The notes under the pieces are model-generated. The model was not told the DNA's origin. It was given only the letters and a program-made list of their open reading frames with translations, and made no database searches. A program made the translations under genes and the position numbers. Below are positions 30,013 to 39,258 of a stretch of 64,000 bases of DNA, in pieces. The DNA is from Luteibacter yeojuensis (GTDB lineage: Bacteria; Pseudomonadota; Gammaproteobacteria; Xanthomonadales; Rhodanobacteraceae). The number at the start of each line of letters is the position of its first letter. Within the stretch, counting starts at the first letter, position 1. The stretch spans positions 62,001-126,000 of the forward strand of contig NZ_JZRB01000016.1 of the NCBI RefSeq assembly GCF_000964085.1, written 5' to 3'.

Positions 30013-31211
30013 GCGGGCACCCCCTGGCGGGCGAAGGCCAGGCAGGCATTGTTTCCACCGAAGCCAAAGGAGTTGCTGAGCGCGATGCGCACGTCGGCGT
30101 GTTCCACCTGCCACGCCATCTGCGGGCCGCAGAGCGGATCGGGCGTGGTGGCGCCAAGGTTCGCGGGCACGACGCCATCGCGCATCGCCAGCAGGGTCAG
30201 CGTCGCCTCGAGGATGCCGGCGGCGCCGAGCGTGTGGCCGGTGAAGCCCTTGGTGGAACTGGCGCGCGTGGTGGCCGGGAAACTGCGCGCGACAAGCGCG
30301 GCTTCCACCTCGTCGTTCTTCTGGCTGGCCGTGCCGTGCAGGTTGATGTAGTCGACATCGCCCGCCTCGATGCCCGCACGCGCCAGCGCATCGCGCAGCG
30401 CGAGCTCGGCGCCAAGGCCCTCCGGGTGCGGCGTGGACATGTGGTGGGCGTCGCTCGCTTCGCCGTAGCCGATGAACAGCGGTGCCTGCTCCCCTTCGCC
30501 CGCGCGCTCGAGCAGCGCGAACCCCGCCGCCTCGCCGATGCTGATGCCCTTGCGGTTGGCGTCGAACGGCTGGCACGGCTCGGCAGATACCAGCTCCAGC
30601 GAGTTGAAGCCGAACAGCACGCTATCGCACAGCGAATCGACCCCGCCGACCACGGCCGCGTCGATGAGGCCGAGGCGGATCATGCGCTCGGCATTGGCGA
30701 ACACCTTGGCGCTGGAAGAGCATGCGGTGGCCACGGTGATGCAGGGGCCCTCGAGGTCGAACACGCGGGTGACGAAGCCGGCGAGCGAATGCGGCGTGTG
30801 GATGGCGGGCCGCAGCAGGTCGCGCGGCACCACGCCGTGGTCGAGGCGGCGGTAGGCTTCCTCGGTGGCGCCGATGCTCGCGGTGGAGGTGCCAAGCAGC
30901 ACGGCCACGCGGGAGGCGCCGTAGCGCCCACGGGCGGCGCGAACGGCGTCGATGAAGCCATCCTGGCGCAGCGCCAGCCAGGCGAGCCGGTTGTTGCGGC
31001 ACTCCCATTCGGCATGCTCGCGCGGCAGGGGCTCGTCTTCGACGCCCGCGACGCGGCCGATCCAGCAGGGTAGCGGCGAGGTGCTGAAATCGTTGGCCAC
31101 GAGGCCGCCGGCGGAGGCGGCGATGGCGCGTGAGTGGGCTTCGAGGCCGCGTCCAAGCGCCGAAGTGGCGGTGAACGCGCGGATGGCTAGGGGAGGCATG
31201 AGGTGCGGCAT
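30009..31211 (-). CDS. Beta-ketoacyl-ACP synthase of the pigment locus
   Basis: FabF-like condensing enzyme, 400 residues from ATG 31211. The catalytic triad is complete: Cys164 in VATACSSSAK, His292 in LHGTASQKND, and His326 in STKGFTGHTLGAAG; GFGGNN closes the fold. It would elongate the aryl starter with malonyl-ACP together with the CLF partner. The start follows AAAGGATAGG; ATG 31199 is an alternative. The 77-nt gap to the divergent YdcF gene must hold both promoters. Confidence 0.92.
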   Translation of the reverse strand: MPHLMPPLAIRAFTATSALGRGLEAHSRAIAASAGGLVANDFSTSPLPCWIGRVAGVEDEPLPREHAEWECRNNRLAWLALRQDGFIDAVRAARGRYGASRVAVLLGTSTASIGATEEAYRRLDHGVVPRDLLRPAIHTPHSLAGFVTRVFDLEGPCITVATACSSSAKVFANAERMIRLGLIDAAVVGGVDSLCDSVLFGFNSLELVSAEPCQPFDANRKGISIGEAAGFALLERAGEGEQAPLFIGYGEASDAHHMSTPHPEGLGAELALRDALARAGIEAGDVDYINLHGTASQKNDEVEAALVARSFPATTRASSTKGFTGHTLGAAGILEATLTLLAMRDGVVPANLGATTPDPLCGPQMAWQVEHADVRIALSNSFGFGGNNACLAFARQGVPA

Positions 31212-31288
31212 GCCCGGGAGCCTATCCTTTTTGCACGAAATCGTCGCGTGGGGCGTGTGACGACGGTTCATGCCGCTAGACTGCGGCG

Positions 31289-31990
31289 ATGCCAGGGCTT
31301 CCCTCCACCATGCGCCGCGGCCCCTGGCGTTACCTGGGCGACCGCGACATCCTGCAGGCCGCGGTCGTGACGCTGGTCGCCCTGGCGGCCAGCCTGGGCA
31401 CCCTCTACATCGCGCACTTCATCCGCGTCTGGCGCATCGCCCGGCTTAGCCCCACGCGGCTGGCGGCGCCGCGTACCTTGCTGGTGTTCGGCCGCCGCCT
31501 TGTGCATGGCGAGCCCGAGGCCGACTTCATCAGCCGGCTGGGCCGCGCCCGCGCCAATGCGTTCGACGGCATGGCCGACCGCGTGCTGGTGCTGGGCGGC
31601 GTCAGCGACGGCGGCCGCCGCAGCGAGGCCGAGGCCGGGCTGCAATGGCTGGATGAAGCAGGCTGGCCGCCGGGCGTGCCGTTGTTGCTCGAGCAGCATT
31701 CGATCGACTCGCTGGAGAACCTGCACCATGCGCGCGACATGCTGCGTGGGGAGGGGGTACTCCCACCCGTGGCGCTCGTCACAAGCCGCTACCATCTCGC
31801 GCGTTGCGCTTACCTGGCGCGGCGGCTCGCCTTCCATGCCACGCCCGTGGCCGCGGAGCCGGCCCTGGCGCTTACCACGCGTTACCTGGCCCGCCTCATC
31901 CTCGAGGCCGGCTACCTGATGTGGATCGATACCGGTTTCCGTTGGGCCAGGCTCACCGGCAACCAGCGCGTGGTGTCGCGGCTTTCCTGA
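31289..31990 (+). CDS. YdcF/SanA-like DUF218 membrane protein
   Basis: A 233-residue protein with an N-terminal membrane helix (LQAAVVTLVALAASLGTLYIAHFI) and a DUF218 domain. TLLVFGRRL, DRVLVLGGVSDGG and SLENLHHARDML plus VTSRYHLARCAYLARR are the family motifs; members are linked to envelope polysaccharide or vancomycin sensitivity. Its reaction is not established. It is divergent from the ketosynthase operon and followed by hemF. Confidence 0.82.
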   Translation: MPGLPSTMRRGPWRYLGDRDILQAAVVTLVALAASLGTLYIAHFIRVWRIARLSPTRLAAPRTLLVFGRRLVHGEPEADFISRLGRARANAFDGMADRVLVLGGVSDGGRRSEAEAGLQWLDEAGWPPGVPLLLEQHSIDSLENLHHARDMLRGEGVLPPVALVTSRYHLARCAYLARRLAFHATPVAAEPALALTTRYLARLILEAGYLMWIDTGFRWARLTGNQRVVSRLS

Positions 31991-32067
31991 GCATCAGCAC
32001 CGCGCGGCGGCGTGCCGCAGCGGCCACGCCGTGCGCGCTTGCTAAGCTTGGCGTCATCCATACGTGA

Positions 32068-32982
<915 letters not shown>

Positions 32983-32985
32983 CGC

Positions 32986-33639
32986 TTACGGGGCGCTGCC
33001 GCTGAATTTCTTCGGCGTGGCGCCCTCGATCTTGCCGACCTTCGCCGTGTCGCTGACATAGAGCTCCACCTCGCGCTCGAACGTCATGGTGCCGGCCACC
33101 ACGGCGTGCGGGCCGATGATGATGGTCGGCGGCCGGCTGTCGCTGCTGTGCCAGCCCATGCGTGGCTTCTTCACCAGGATGCCGCCTTCCACCTGCGAGC
33201 CCTCGCCCACGGTCAGGTTCGCGTTGACCGTCTCGATGCCGCCGCCGACGTGCGCACGGTCGAGCGAGATATCGCCGTTGACGTTGGAAAGGCGGCCCGC
33301 CACGTTGGCGCCCTGCTCGAGCTTGATGCGGCCGTTGACGTTGTCGAGTTCGCCCTTGACCTGTGCATGGTCGTTGAGGGTGACGCTGCCGTTGACGGTA
33401 TGCACCTCTTCAGCCGTGGCGCCCTTGCCGAGGTCGACCGAACCGTTGACCGAGTGCGCCTTCTGCACCACGGCCTGGTCGCCGATGCGGACGGAGCCGT
33501 TCACGGTGCTGACGTCGCCGGCATGCTGGCCGGCGTCGACGCTGGCGGTGCCATTGACCTTGCTGACGTCGTCGGCGCCAGCGATGGCGGCACCGGCGAA
33601 CGAGAGGGCGATGAGGACGGAAAACAGGGTACGGCGCAT
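32986..33639 (-). CDS. Exported protein with tandem VNG beta-helix repeats
   Basis: A 217-residue protein with a cleavable signal peptide (MRRTLFSVLIALSFAGAAIAGA). After it come seven copies of a ~20-residue unit beginning VNG (VNGTASVD, VNGSVRIG, VNGSVDLG, VNGSVTLN, VNGRIKLE, VNGDISLD, VNANLTVG), which should stack as a right-handed beta-solenoid like bactofilins but in the periplasm. The C-terminal ~60 residues (GILVKKPRMGW, EVELYVSDTAKVGKIEG) form a cap. The ATG 33639 follows a GGAG site. Function unknown. Confidence 0.75.
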   Translation of the reverse strand: MRRTLFSVLIALSFAGAAIAGADDVSKVNGTASVDAGQHAGDVSTVNGSVRIGDQAVVQKAHSVNGSVDLGKGATAEEVHTVNGSVTLNDHAQVKGELDNVNGRIKLEQGANVAGRLSNVNGDISLDRAHVGGGIETVNANLTVGEGSQVEGGILVKKPRMGWHSSDSRPPTIIIGPHAVVAGTMTFEREVELYVSDTAKVGKIEGATPKKFSGSAP

Positions 33640-33785
33640 GGTGTGCTGCTCCACGGGTGGACTGGACCCCTAGGATGCGCCGCGCCATGGCAAGGTTTAG
33701 CGTGACTCTCGGCAGGGGTACCCGGAGTTGACGCCCCCGGGCGGGCGTTCCACCATCGGATTTTCCCCTCGCATCGTTGGACGCC

Positions 33786-34526
33786 ATGTACAAGCTTGTG
33801 ATGATCCGCCACGGCCAGTCGGCCTGGAACCTCGAGAACCGCTTCAGCGGCTGGGCCGACGTGGACCTCAGCGAGCAGGGCGTGGCCGAGGCCCGCGAGG
33901 CCGGCCGCCTGCTCAAGGAAGCCGGCTTCACCTTCAACTTGGCCCACACCTCGTACCTCAAGCGCGCCGTCCGCACCCTGTGGCACGTCCAGGACGAGAT
34001 GGACCTGATGTGGATCCCCGTGGTGACCGACTGGCGCCTCAACGAGCGCCACTACGGCGCCCTTACCGGCCTCAACAAGGCCGAGACGGCCGCGAAGTAC
34101 GGCGAGGACCAGGTGAAGATCTGGCGCCGCAGCTACGACACCCCGCCGCCGGCCCTGAAGCCGGGCGAGATGTCCTTCGCCGACGACGCCCGCTACGCGG
34201 CCATCGCCGACGTGCCCCTCACCGAGTGCCTGAAGGACACCGTGGCCCGCGTGCTGCCGTACTGGCACGACGTGCTCGCCCCGGCCATCAAGGCCGGGCA
34301 CAACGTGCTCATGGCCGCCCACGGCAACTCCATGCGCGCCCTGGTGAAGTACTTCGACAACATCTCGGACGACGACATCGCCGAGCTCAACATCCCCAAC
34401 GGCATCCCGCTGGTGTACGAGTTCGACGAGAACCTGAAGCCGGTGAAGCACTACTACCTTGGCGACGAGGCCGAGATCGCCGCGAAGATGGCCGCGGTGG
34501 CCAACCAGGGCAAGGCCAAGGCCTGA
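33786..34526 (+). CDS. gpmA: 2,3-bisphosphoglycerate-dependent phosphoglycerate mutase
   Basis: Interconverts 3- and 2-phosphoglycerate in glycolysis. The 246-residue protein opens [15 protein letters not shown] with the phospho-histidine in [15 protein letters not shown] and [16 protein letters not shown], and the second histidine in [13 protein letters not shown], match GpmA. ATG 33786 is used; the TTG three codons upstream is not needed. REP-like repeats follow the gene. Confidence 0.97.
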   Translation: MYKLVMIRHGQSAWNLENRFSGWADVDLSEQGVAEAREAGRLLKEAGFTFNLAHTSYLKRAVRTLWHVQDEMDLMWIPVVTDWRLNERHYGALTGLNKAETAAKYGEDQVKIWRRSYDTPPPALKPGEMSFADDARYAAIADVPLTECLKDTVARVLPYWHDVLAPAIKAGHNVLMAAHGNSMRALVKYFDNISDDDIAELNIPNGIPLVYEFDENLKPVKHYYLGDEAEIAAKMAAVANQGKAKA

Positions 34527-34546
34527 CAAGCCCCCCACCCTGTGAG

Positions 34547-34600
34547 AGCCCAGCCCACCCTGTGGGAGTGCACCCTGTGGGAGCGCGCTCGCGCGCGACA
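34547..34600. repeat. Three tandem CACCCTGTGGGAG units, the last a REP palindrome
   Basis: CACCCTGTGAGAG, CACCCTGTGGGAG and CACCCTGTGGGAG follow one another, and only the last continues into the GCGCGCTCGCGCGC stem. It looks like partial duplication of the head of the REP element seen at 10796 and 11084. Confidence 0.7.
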
Positions 34601-34610
34601 AGGCACCTGA

Positions 34611-34639
34611 CAGTCGTCACCCCAGAAGGGTGGCGACTG
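34611..34639. repeat. 12-bp inverted repeat after gpmA
   Basis: CAGTCGTCACCC, a CAGAA loop and GGGTGGCGACTG. There is one G-T wobble. No T run follows, so it may be an mRNA-end structure rather than a classic terminator. Confidence 0.5.
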
Positions 34640-34703
34640 CGCCTGATCGATCGACTGCTCCACCGATAAGGTACCCCCACACCCCACGACACGAGACTCC
34701 GCC

Positions 34704-35249
34704 ATGCTCGCCCAGGCCGCCGCCCAGTCCACGTCCGCCCTCATCCCCGTCGCCATGGGCGGCCTCATGGTGTGGGTGGTCTACCGGCGCATCCGCCGCA
34801 ACTTTGGTCGCCAGGTCATCCACACCCGCAAGATGACGGTGCGCACGGGCCTGTTCGCCCTGTTCGCCTGCCTGTTGCTCACGGTGGGTTTCGCCGGCCT
34901 GCCGCTGGCGGAGGGCGCCCTGGCCGGCCTCATCATTGGCGGCGCGATGGGCATGGTGGGCCTGCGGCTCACCCGGTTCGAGCTGGGAACCGGGGAAACC
35001 GACTGCTACATCCCCAATCCCTGGCTCGGCGCGGCCCTGACGGCACTGCTGGTGGGCCGCATGGTCTACCGCTTCGTCATCCTTGGCGCCGCCATGCACG
35101 GCGGCCCGGCCCCGGCCCATGGCCCCGGCGACAGCCCGCTGACCATGGCCATCGTAGGCCTCACCCTGGGTTACTACCTTTCGTACTACGCCGGCATCCT
35201 GGTGCACCACCGCCGCTTTAAGCGGCAGGCCCTGGCCCAGGCGGCCTGA
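34704..35249 (+). CDS. CcdC-like multi-spanning membrane protein
   Basis: A 181-residue protein with five hydrophobic helices (around residues 8-25, 47-62, 66-85, 106-125 and 147-167). VWVVYRRIRRNFGRQ between the first two and the overall layout resemble CcdC/DUF1453 proteins. No catalytic residues can be pointed out. It is monocistronic and convergent with the PII gene. Confidence 0.55.
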   Translation: MLAQAAAQSTSALIPVAMGGLMVWVVYRRIRRNFGRQVIHTRKMTVRTGLFALFACLLLTVGFAGLPLAEGALAGLIIGGAMGMVGLRLTRFELGTGETDCYIPNPWLGAALTALLVGRMVYRFVILGAAMHGGPAPAHGPGDSPLTMAIVGLTLGYYLSYYAGILVHHRRFKRQALAQAA

Positions 35250-35268
35250 CCCGCGGCCGGCGCCCTCG

Positions 35269-36037
<769 letters not shown>

Positions 36038-36077
36038 CCACGGAAGGTTGACTCAAGGACGGCCGCAAGGTCCCGGG

Positions 36078-36130
36078 ACCGCCCCCGATCCGTCACCCTC
36101 ACCCCGAGAGCGGTCGGGGGCGGTTATTTT
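36078..36130 (+). terminator. Terminator-like stem after ubiK
   Basis: ACCGCCCCCGA (36078-36088) pairs perfectly with TCGGGGGCGGT (36114-36124), followed by TATTTT. The loop of 25 nt is long, so this is a plausible rather than certain terminator. Confidence 0.5.
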
Positions 36131-36210
36131 CCGCCCCGCCACAGCCGCGCAAAGGAGTGCGACATGGGTACACCGCCACGGATCCGTAAGCGGTTACGAT
36201 ACGTCTCGTC

Positions 36211-37710
36211 ATGAGCCTCGCCGTCACACTCTCGCGCGCGCAGGAAGGTGCCGCCGCGCCACAGGTCGTCGTCGAGGTGCACCTTTCGGGCGGCCTGCCG
36301 TCCACGTCCATCGTTGGCCTGCCCGAAGCGGCGGTGCGCGAAGCGCGCGACCGCGTCCGCGTGGCCATCCAGAACACCGCCTTCGAATACCCCAGCCGCC
36401 GCATCACGGTGAACCTGGCGCCCGCCGAGCTGCCGAAGGATGGCGGCCGCTTCGACCTTGCCATCGCGCTGGGCATCCTCGCCGCCGGCTCGCAGGTACC
36501 GCGCGAGCGCCTGGACGATTGCGAATTCCTCGGCGAGCTGGCGCTGTCGGGCGAGCTGCGCCCGGTCCCCGGCATCCTCCCGGCCCTTATCCGCGCCCGC
36601 CGCTGCGGGCGCCGCATCGTCGTGCCACGAGCCAACGCCGCCGAAGCCGCCCTGGTCGGCGAGGGCGATATCCTCTTGGCCGATAGCCTGGCCGAGGTGT
36701 GTGCCTGGCTCCGGGGCCAGGGCGAGCTGGCAAGCCCGGCCACGGCGGACCTCGACACCCCGCCCCACGGCGGCCCCGACATGCGCGACGTGCGCGGCCA
36801 GCACCAGGCGCGCCGGGCGCTCGAGATCGCCGCCGCGGGCGGGCACCACATCCTGCTCATCGGGCCACCCGGCACCGGCAAGACCATGCTGGCCGAGCGC
36901 CTGCCGGGCATCATGCCGGCCATGACCGAATCCGAGGCGCTGGAGAGCTGCGCCATCCGTTCGCTCGCCGGCGAACCGGTCGACCCCGCCGACTGGCGCC
37001 GGCGCCCCTTCCGGGCGCCGCACCACACCGCGTCGGGTGTCGCCTTGGTCGGGGGCGGGTCATTGCCCCGGCCGGGTGAGATCTCGCTCGCCCACAACGG
37101 CGTGCTGTTCCTCGACGAGCTGCCCGAATTCAGCCGCCACGTGCTCGAAGTGCTGCGCGAACCGCTGGAATCGGGGCAGATCGCCATCTCCCGGGCCGCC
37201 CGCCAGGCCACGTTCCCTGCCGAGTTCCAGTTGGTCGCCGCCATGAACCCGTGCCCGTGCGGCTACCAGGGCGATCCGTTGCACGAGTGCCGCTGCACGC
37301 CCGACCAGGTGGCGCGTTACCGCACGAAGATCTCGGGGCCCTTGCTCGATCGCATCGACCTTTGCGTGGAAGTGCCGCGGGTGCCTATCGCCGACCTTTC
37401 CGCCCCGCGCGGGCCGCACGACGATGACACGGCCACCGTGCGCAAGCGCGTCGTCGCCGCCCGCGAGAAAGCCCTGATGCGCGCCGGCCAGCCGAACGCC
37501 GAGCTCAGCGTCGTCAACCTCGAGCGCGATTGCGCGCTGCCCTCCGCCGAGCGCGAGTGGCTCGAGGGCGTGCTGGACAAGAAGGGTGCTTCGGCCCGTG
37601 CCTACCACCGCATATTGCGGGTGGCGCGCACCATCGCCGATATCGAAGGCGGGCCCGGGTGCGTGGAGCAGGTGCACCTGGCCGAGGCGATGCACTACCG
37701 GCGGTTCTGA
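36211..37710 (+). CDS. comM: ComM/YifB-like Mg-chelatase-type AAA+ ATPase
   Basis: Hexameric helicase that helps branch migration during natural transformation. The 499-residue protein has the ChlI N-terminal domain (QVVVEVHLSGGLPSTSIVGL, RRITVNLAPAELPKDGGRFD), the Walker A GPPGTGKTMLAERLPGI near residue 220, the arginine-rich middle, and a C-terminal Mg_chelatase_C domain with RAYHRILRVARTIADIEG. FLDELPEF is Walker B. It is followed by the candidate sRNA region. Confidence 0.93.
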   Translation: MSLAVTLSRAQEGAAAPQVVVEVHLSGGLPSTSIVGLPEAAVREARDRVRVAIQNTAFEYPSRRITVNLAPAELPKDGGRFDLAIALGILAAGSQVPRERLDDCEFLGELALSGELRPVPGILPALIRARRCGRRIVVPRANAAEAALVGEGDILLADSLAEVCAWLRGQGELASPATADLDTPPHGGPDMRDVRGQHQARRALEIAAAGGHHILLIGPPGTGKTMLAERLPGIMPAMTESEALESCAIRSLAGEPVDPADWRRRPFRAPHHTASGVALVGGGSLPRPGEISLAHNGVLFLDELPEFSRHVLEVLREPLESGQIAISRAARQATFPAEFQLVAAMNPCPCGYQGDPLHECRCTPDQVARYRTKISGPLLDRIDLCVEVPRVPIADLSAPRGPHDDDTATVRKRVVAAREKALMRAGQPNAELSVVNLERDCALPSAEREWLEGVLDKKGASARAYHRILRVARTIADIEGGPGCVEQVHLAEAMHYRRF

Positions 37711-37740
37711 TCTTTAAGACTTATTTCATGTACTGGGTAG

Positions 37741-37770
37741 TTGACAAATAGGGGGAGGGCGTGGAAAATT
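37741..37770 (+). promoter_or_regulatory. Candidate sRNA promoter downstream of comM
   Basis: A perfect TTGACA at 37741-37746, a 17-nt spacer and GAAAAT (four of six matches) at 37764-37769. Transcription would begin near 37776, just ahead of the first hairpin of the structured region, and not from comM. Confidence 0.55.
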
Positions 37771-37775
37771 CTGTA

Positions 37776-37927
37776 CCAGGCGGTTCGCTAATGGCCGCCT
37801 GCCCCGTCCCGGTGCTGGATACCCCTCCCTCCCCCCGCTTCAGCACCGGGACCGGCCTTTTACCATCCCCTTCGATACACGCTTTCTCTTAGTCGGCCCA
37901 CCCCAGCGGTGCAGGCCGATTTTTTTT
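37776..37927 (+). ncRNA. Candidate small RNA with C-rich loops
   Basis: About 150 nt with a promoter and three stems. Stem 1 is CAGGCGG/CCGCCTG (37777-37801). Stem 2 is GTCCCGGTGCTG/CAGCACCGGGAC (37806-37852), with a loop of GATACCCCTCCCTCCCCCC, a pyrimidine-rich sequence able to pair with Shine-Dalgarno regions. Stem 3 is the terminator TCGGCC/GGCCGA plus eight T. The layout resembles the C-rich-loop sRNAs of Xanthomonadaceae (sX13 type); identity is not shown. No reading frame is supported here. Confidence 0.6.
37893..37927 (+). terminator. Rho-independent terminator, + strand
   Basis: TCGGCC and GGCCGA enclose a loop that includes ACCCCAGCGG, followed by eight T residues. It sits 15 nt before the end of aceA on the other strand and is the 3' end of the sRNA candidate. 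Confidence 0.85.
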
Positions 37928-37941
37928 GTGCGTACCGGGGA

Positions 37942-39231
37942 TCAGGCCGCCGAGGCCGGGTGGAACTGGCTTTCCTCAGTGGAGCCGGACAGGGCCGACA
38001 GCGAGCTTAGCGAGCCGGCGATCACCTGGTTCACCCGGTCGAAGTAGCCCGTGCCCACCTCGCGCTGGTGCTTGGCGGCGGTATAGCCATCCTTCTCGGC
38101 CGCGAACTCGGCCTCCTGCAGGGCCACGTAGGCTTCCATCTGGTGGTCGCGGTAGCCGCGGGCAAGCTGGAACATCGAGTAGTTGAGGGCGTGGAAACCG
38201 GCCAGGGTGATGAACTGGAAGGCGTAGCCGAGCTTGCCCAGCTCATTCTGGAAGCTGGCGATGGTCTTCTCGTCGAGGTTCTTCTTCCAGTTGAAGCTCG
38301 GCGAGCAGTTATAGGCCAGCTTCTTCCCCGGGTACTGCGCGTGGATGGCTTCGGCGAAGCGGCGCGCCTCGGCCATGTCGGGTGTCGAGGTCTCGCACCA
38401 GATGAGGTCGGCGTAGGGCGCATAGGCCAGGCCACGGCTGATCGCCTGCTCGATGCCCTGCTCGGTTTCGTAGAAGCCTTCCACCGTGCGCTTGCCGGTG
38501 AGGAAGGGCTTGTCGTTGTCGTCGATGTCCGACGTGACCAGGCCGGCACCCATCGCGTCGGTGCGGGCGACGATCAGCGTCGGCACGCCAGTGACATCCG
38601 CGGCAAGGCGCGCGGCAACCAGCTTCTGCACGGCCTCCTGCGTCGGGACGAGCACCTTGCCGCCCATGTGGCCGCATTTCTTCGCGCTGGCCAGCTGGTC
38701 TTCGAAGTGCACGCCCGCGGCGCCCGCTTCGATCATGTGCATCATCAACTCGTAGGCGTTGAGCACGCCGCCGAACCCGGCCTCGGCATCCGCGACGATC
38801 GGCACCAGCCAGTCCAGTTGATCCTTGCCTTCGGCGTGGTGGATCTGGTCGGCGCGCAGCAGCGTCTTGTTGATCTTGCGCACCACGTTCGGCACGGAAT
38901 CGACCGGGTATAGCGACTGGTCGGGGTACATCGCGCCCGCTGTGTTCGCATCGGCTGCCACCTGCCAGCCGGAGAGATAGATGGCCTGCAGGCCCGCTTT
39001 CACCTGTTGCATGGCCTGGTTGCCGGTGAGCGCGCCAAGCGCATTGACGTAGGGGCGCTCGTGGATCGAGCGCCACAGGCGTTCGGCGCCTCGGCGAGCG
39101 AGCGTGTGCTCGACCTGCACGGTGCCACGCAGGCGCACCACGTCGTCGGCGGTGTAGGGGCGCTCGACGCTGTTCCAGCGGTCGTTGTTCTTCCAGTCGA
39201 GCGTGATCTGTTCAGCGGTATGCGTCTTCAT
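37942..39231 (-). CDS. aceA: Isocitrate lyase
   Basis: Splits isocitrate into succinate and glyoxylate in the glyoxylate shunt, for growth on acetate or fatty acids. The 429 residues contain the catalytic loop [14 protein letters not shown] near 190 and the conserved [16 protein letters not shown] and YNCSPSFNW motifs. It lies 27 nt downstream of aceB, in the same operon. Confidence 0.98.
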   Translation of the reverse strand: MKTHTAEQITLDWKNNDRWNSVERPYTADDVVRLRGTVQVEHTLARRGAERLWRSIHERPYVNALGALTGNQAMQQVKAGLQAIYLSGWQVAADANTAGAMYPDQSLYPVDSVPNVVRKINKTLLRADQIHHAEGKDQLDWLVPIVADAEAGFGGVLNAYELMMHMIEAGAAGVHFEDQLASAKKCGHMGGKVLVPTQEAVQKLVAARLAADVTGVPTLIVARTDAMGAGLVTSDIDDNDKPFLTGKRTVEGFYETEQGIEQAISRGLAYAPYADLIWCETSTPDMAEARRFAEAIHAQYPGKKLAYNCSPSFNWKKNLDEKTIASFQNELGKLGYAFQFITLAGFHALNYSMFQLARGYRDHQMEAYVALQEAEFAAEKDGYTAAKHQREVGTGYFDRVNQVIAGSLSSLSALSGSTEESQFHPASAA

Positions 39232-39258
39232 CGTCGGTGCTCCTTGGAGGGTGTGAGG

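Noticed and set aside
34547-34639. A CRISPR-like repeat array after gpmA
   Set aside because: There are only three short direct repeats without regular unique spacers, and no cas genes are nearby. It fits REP duplication.
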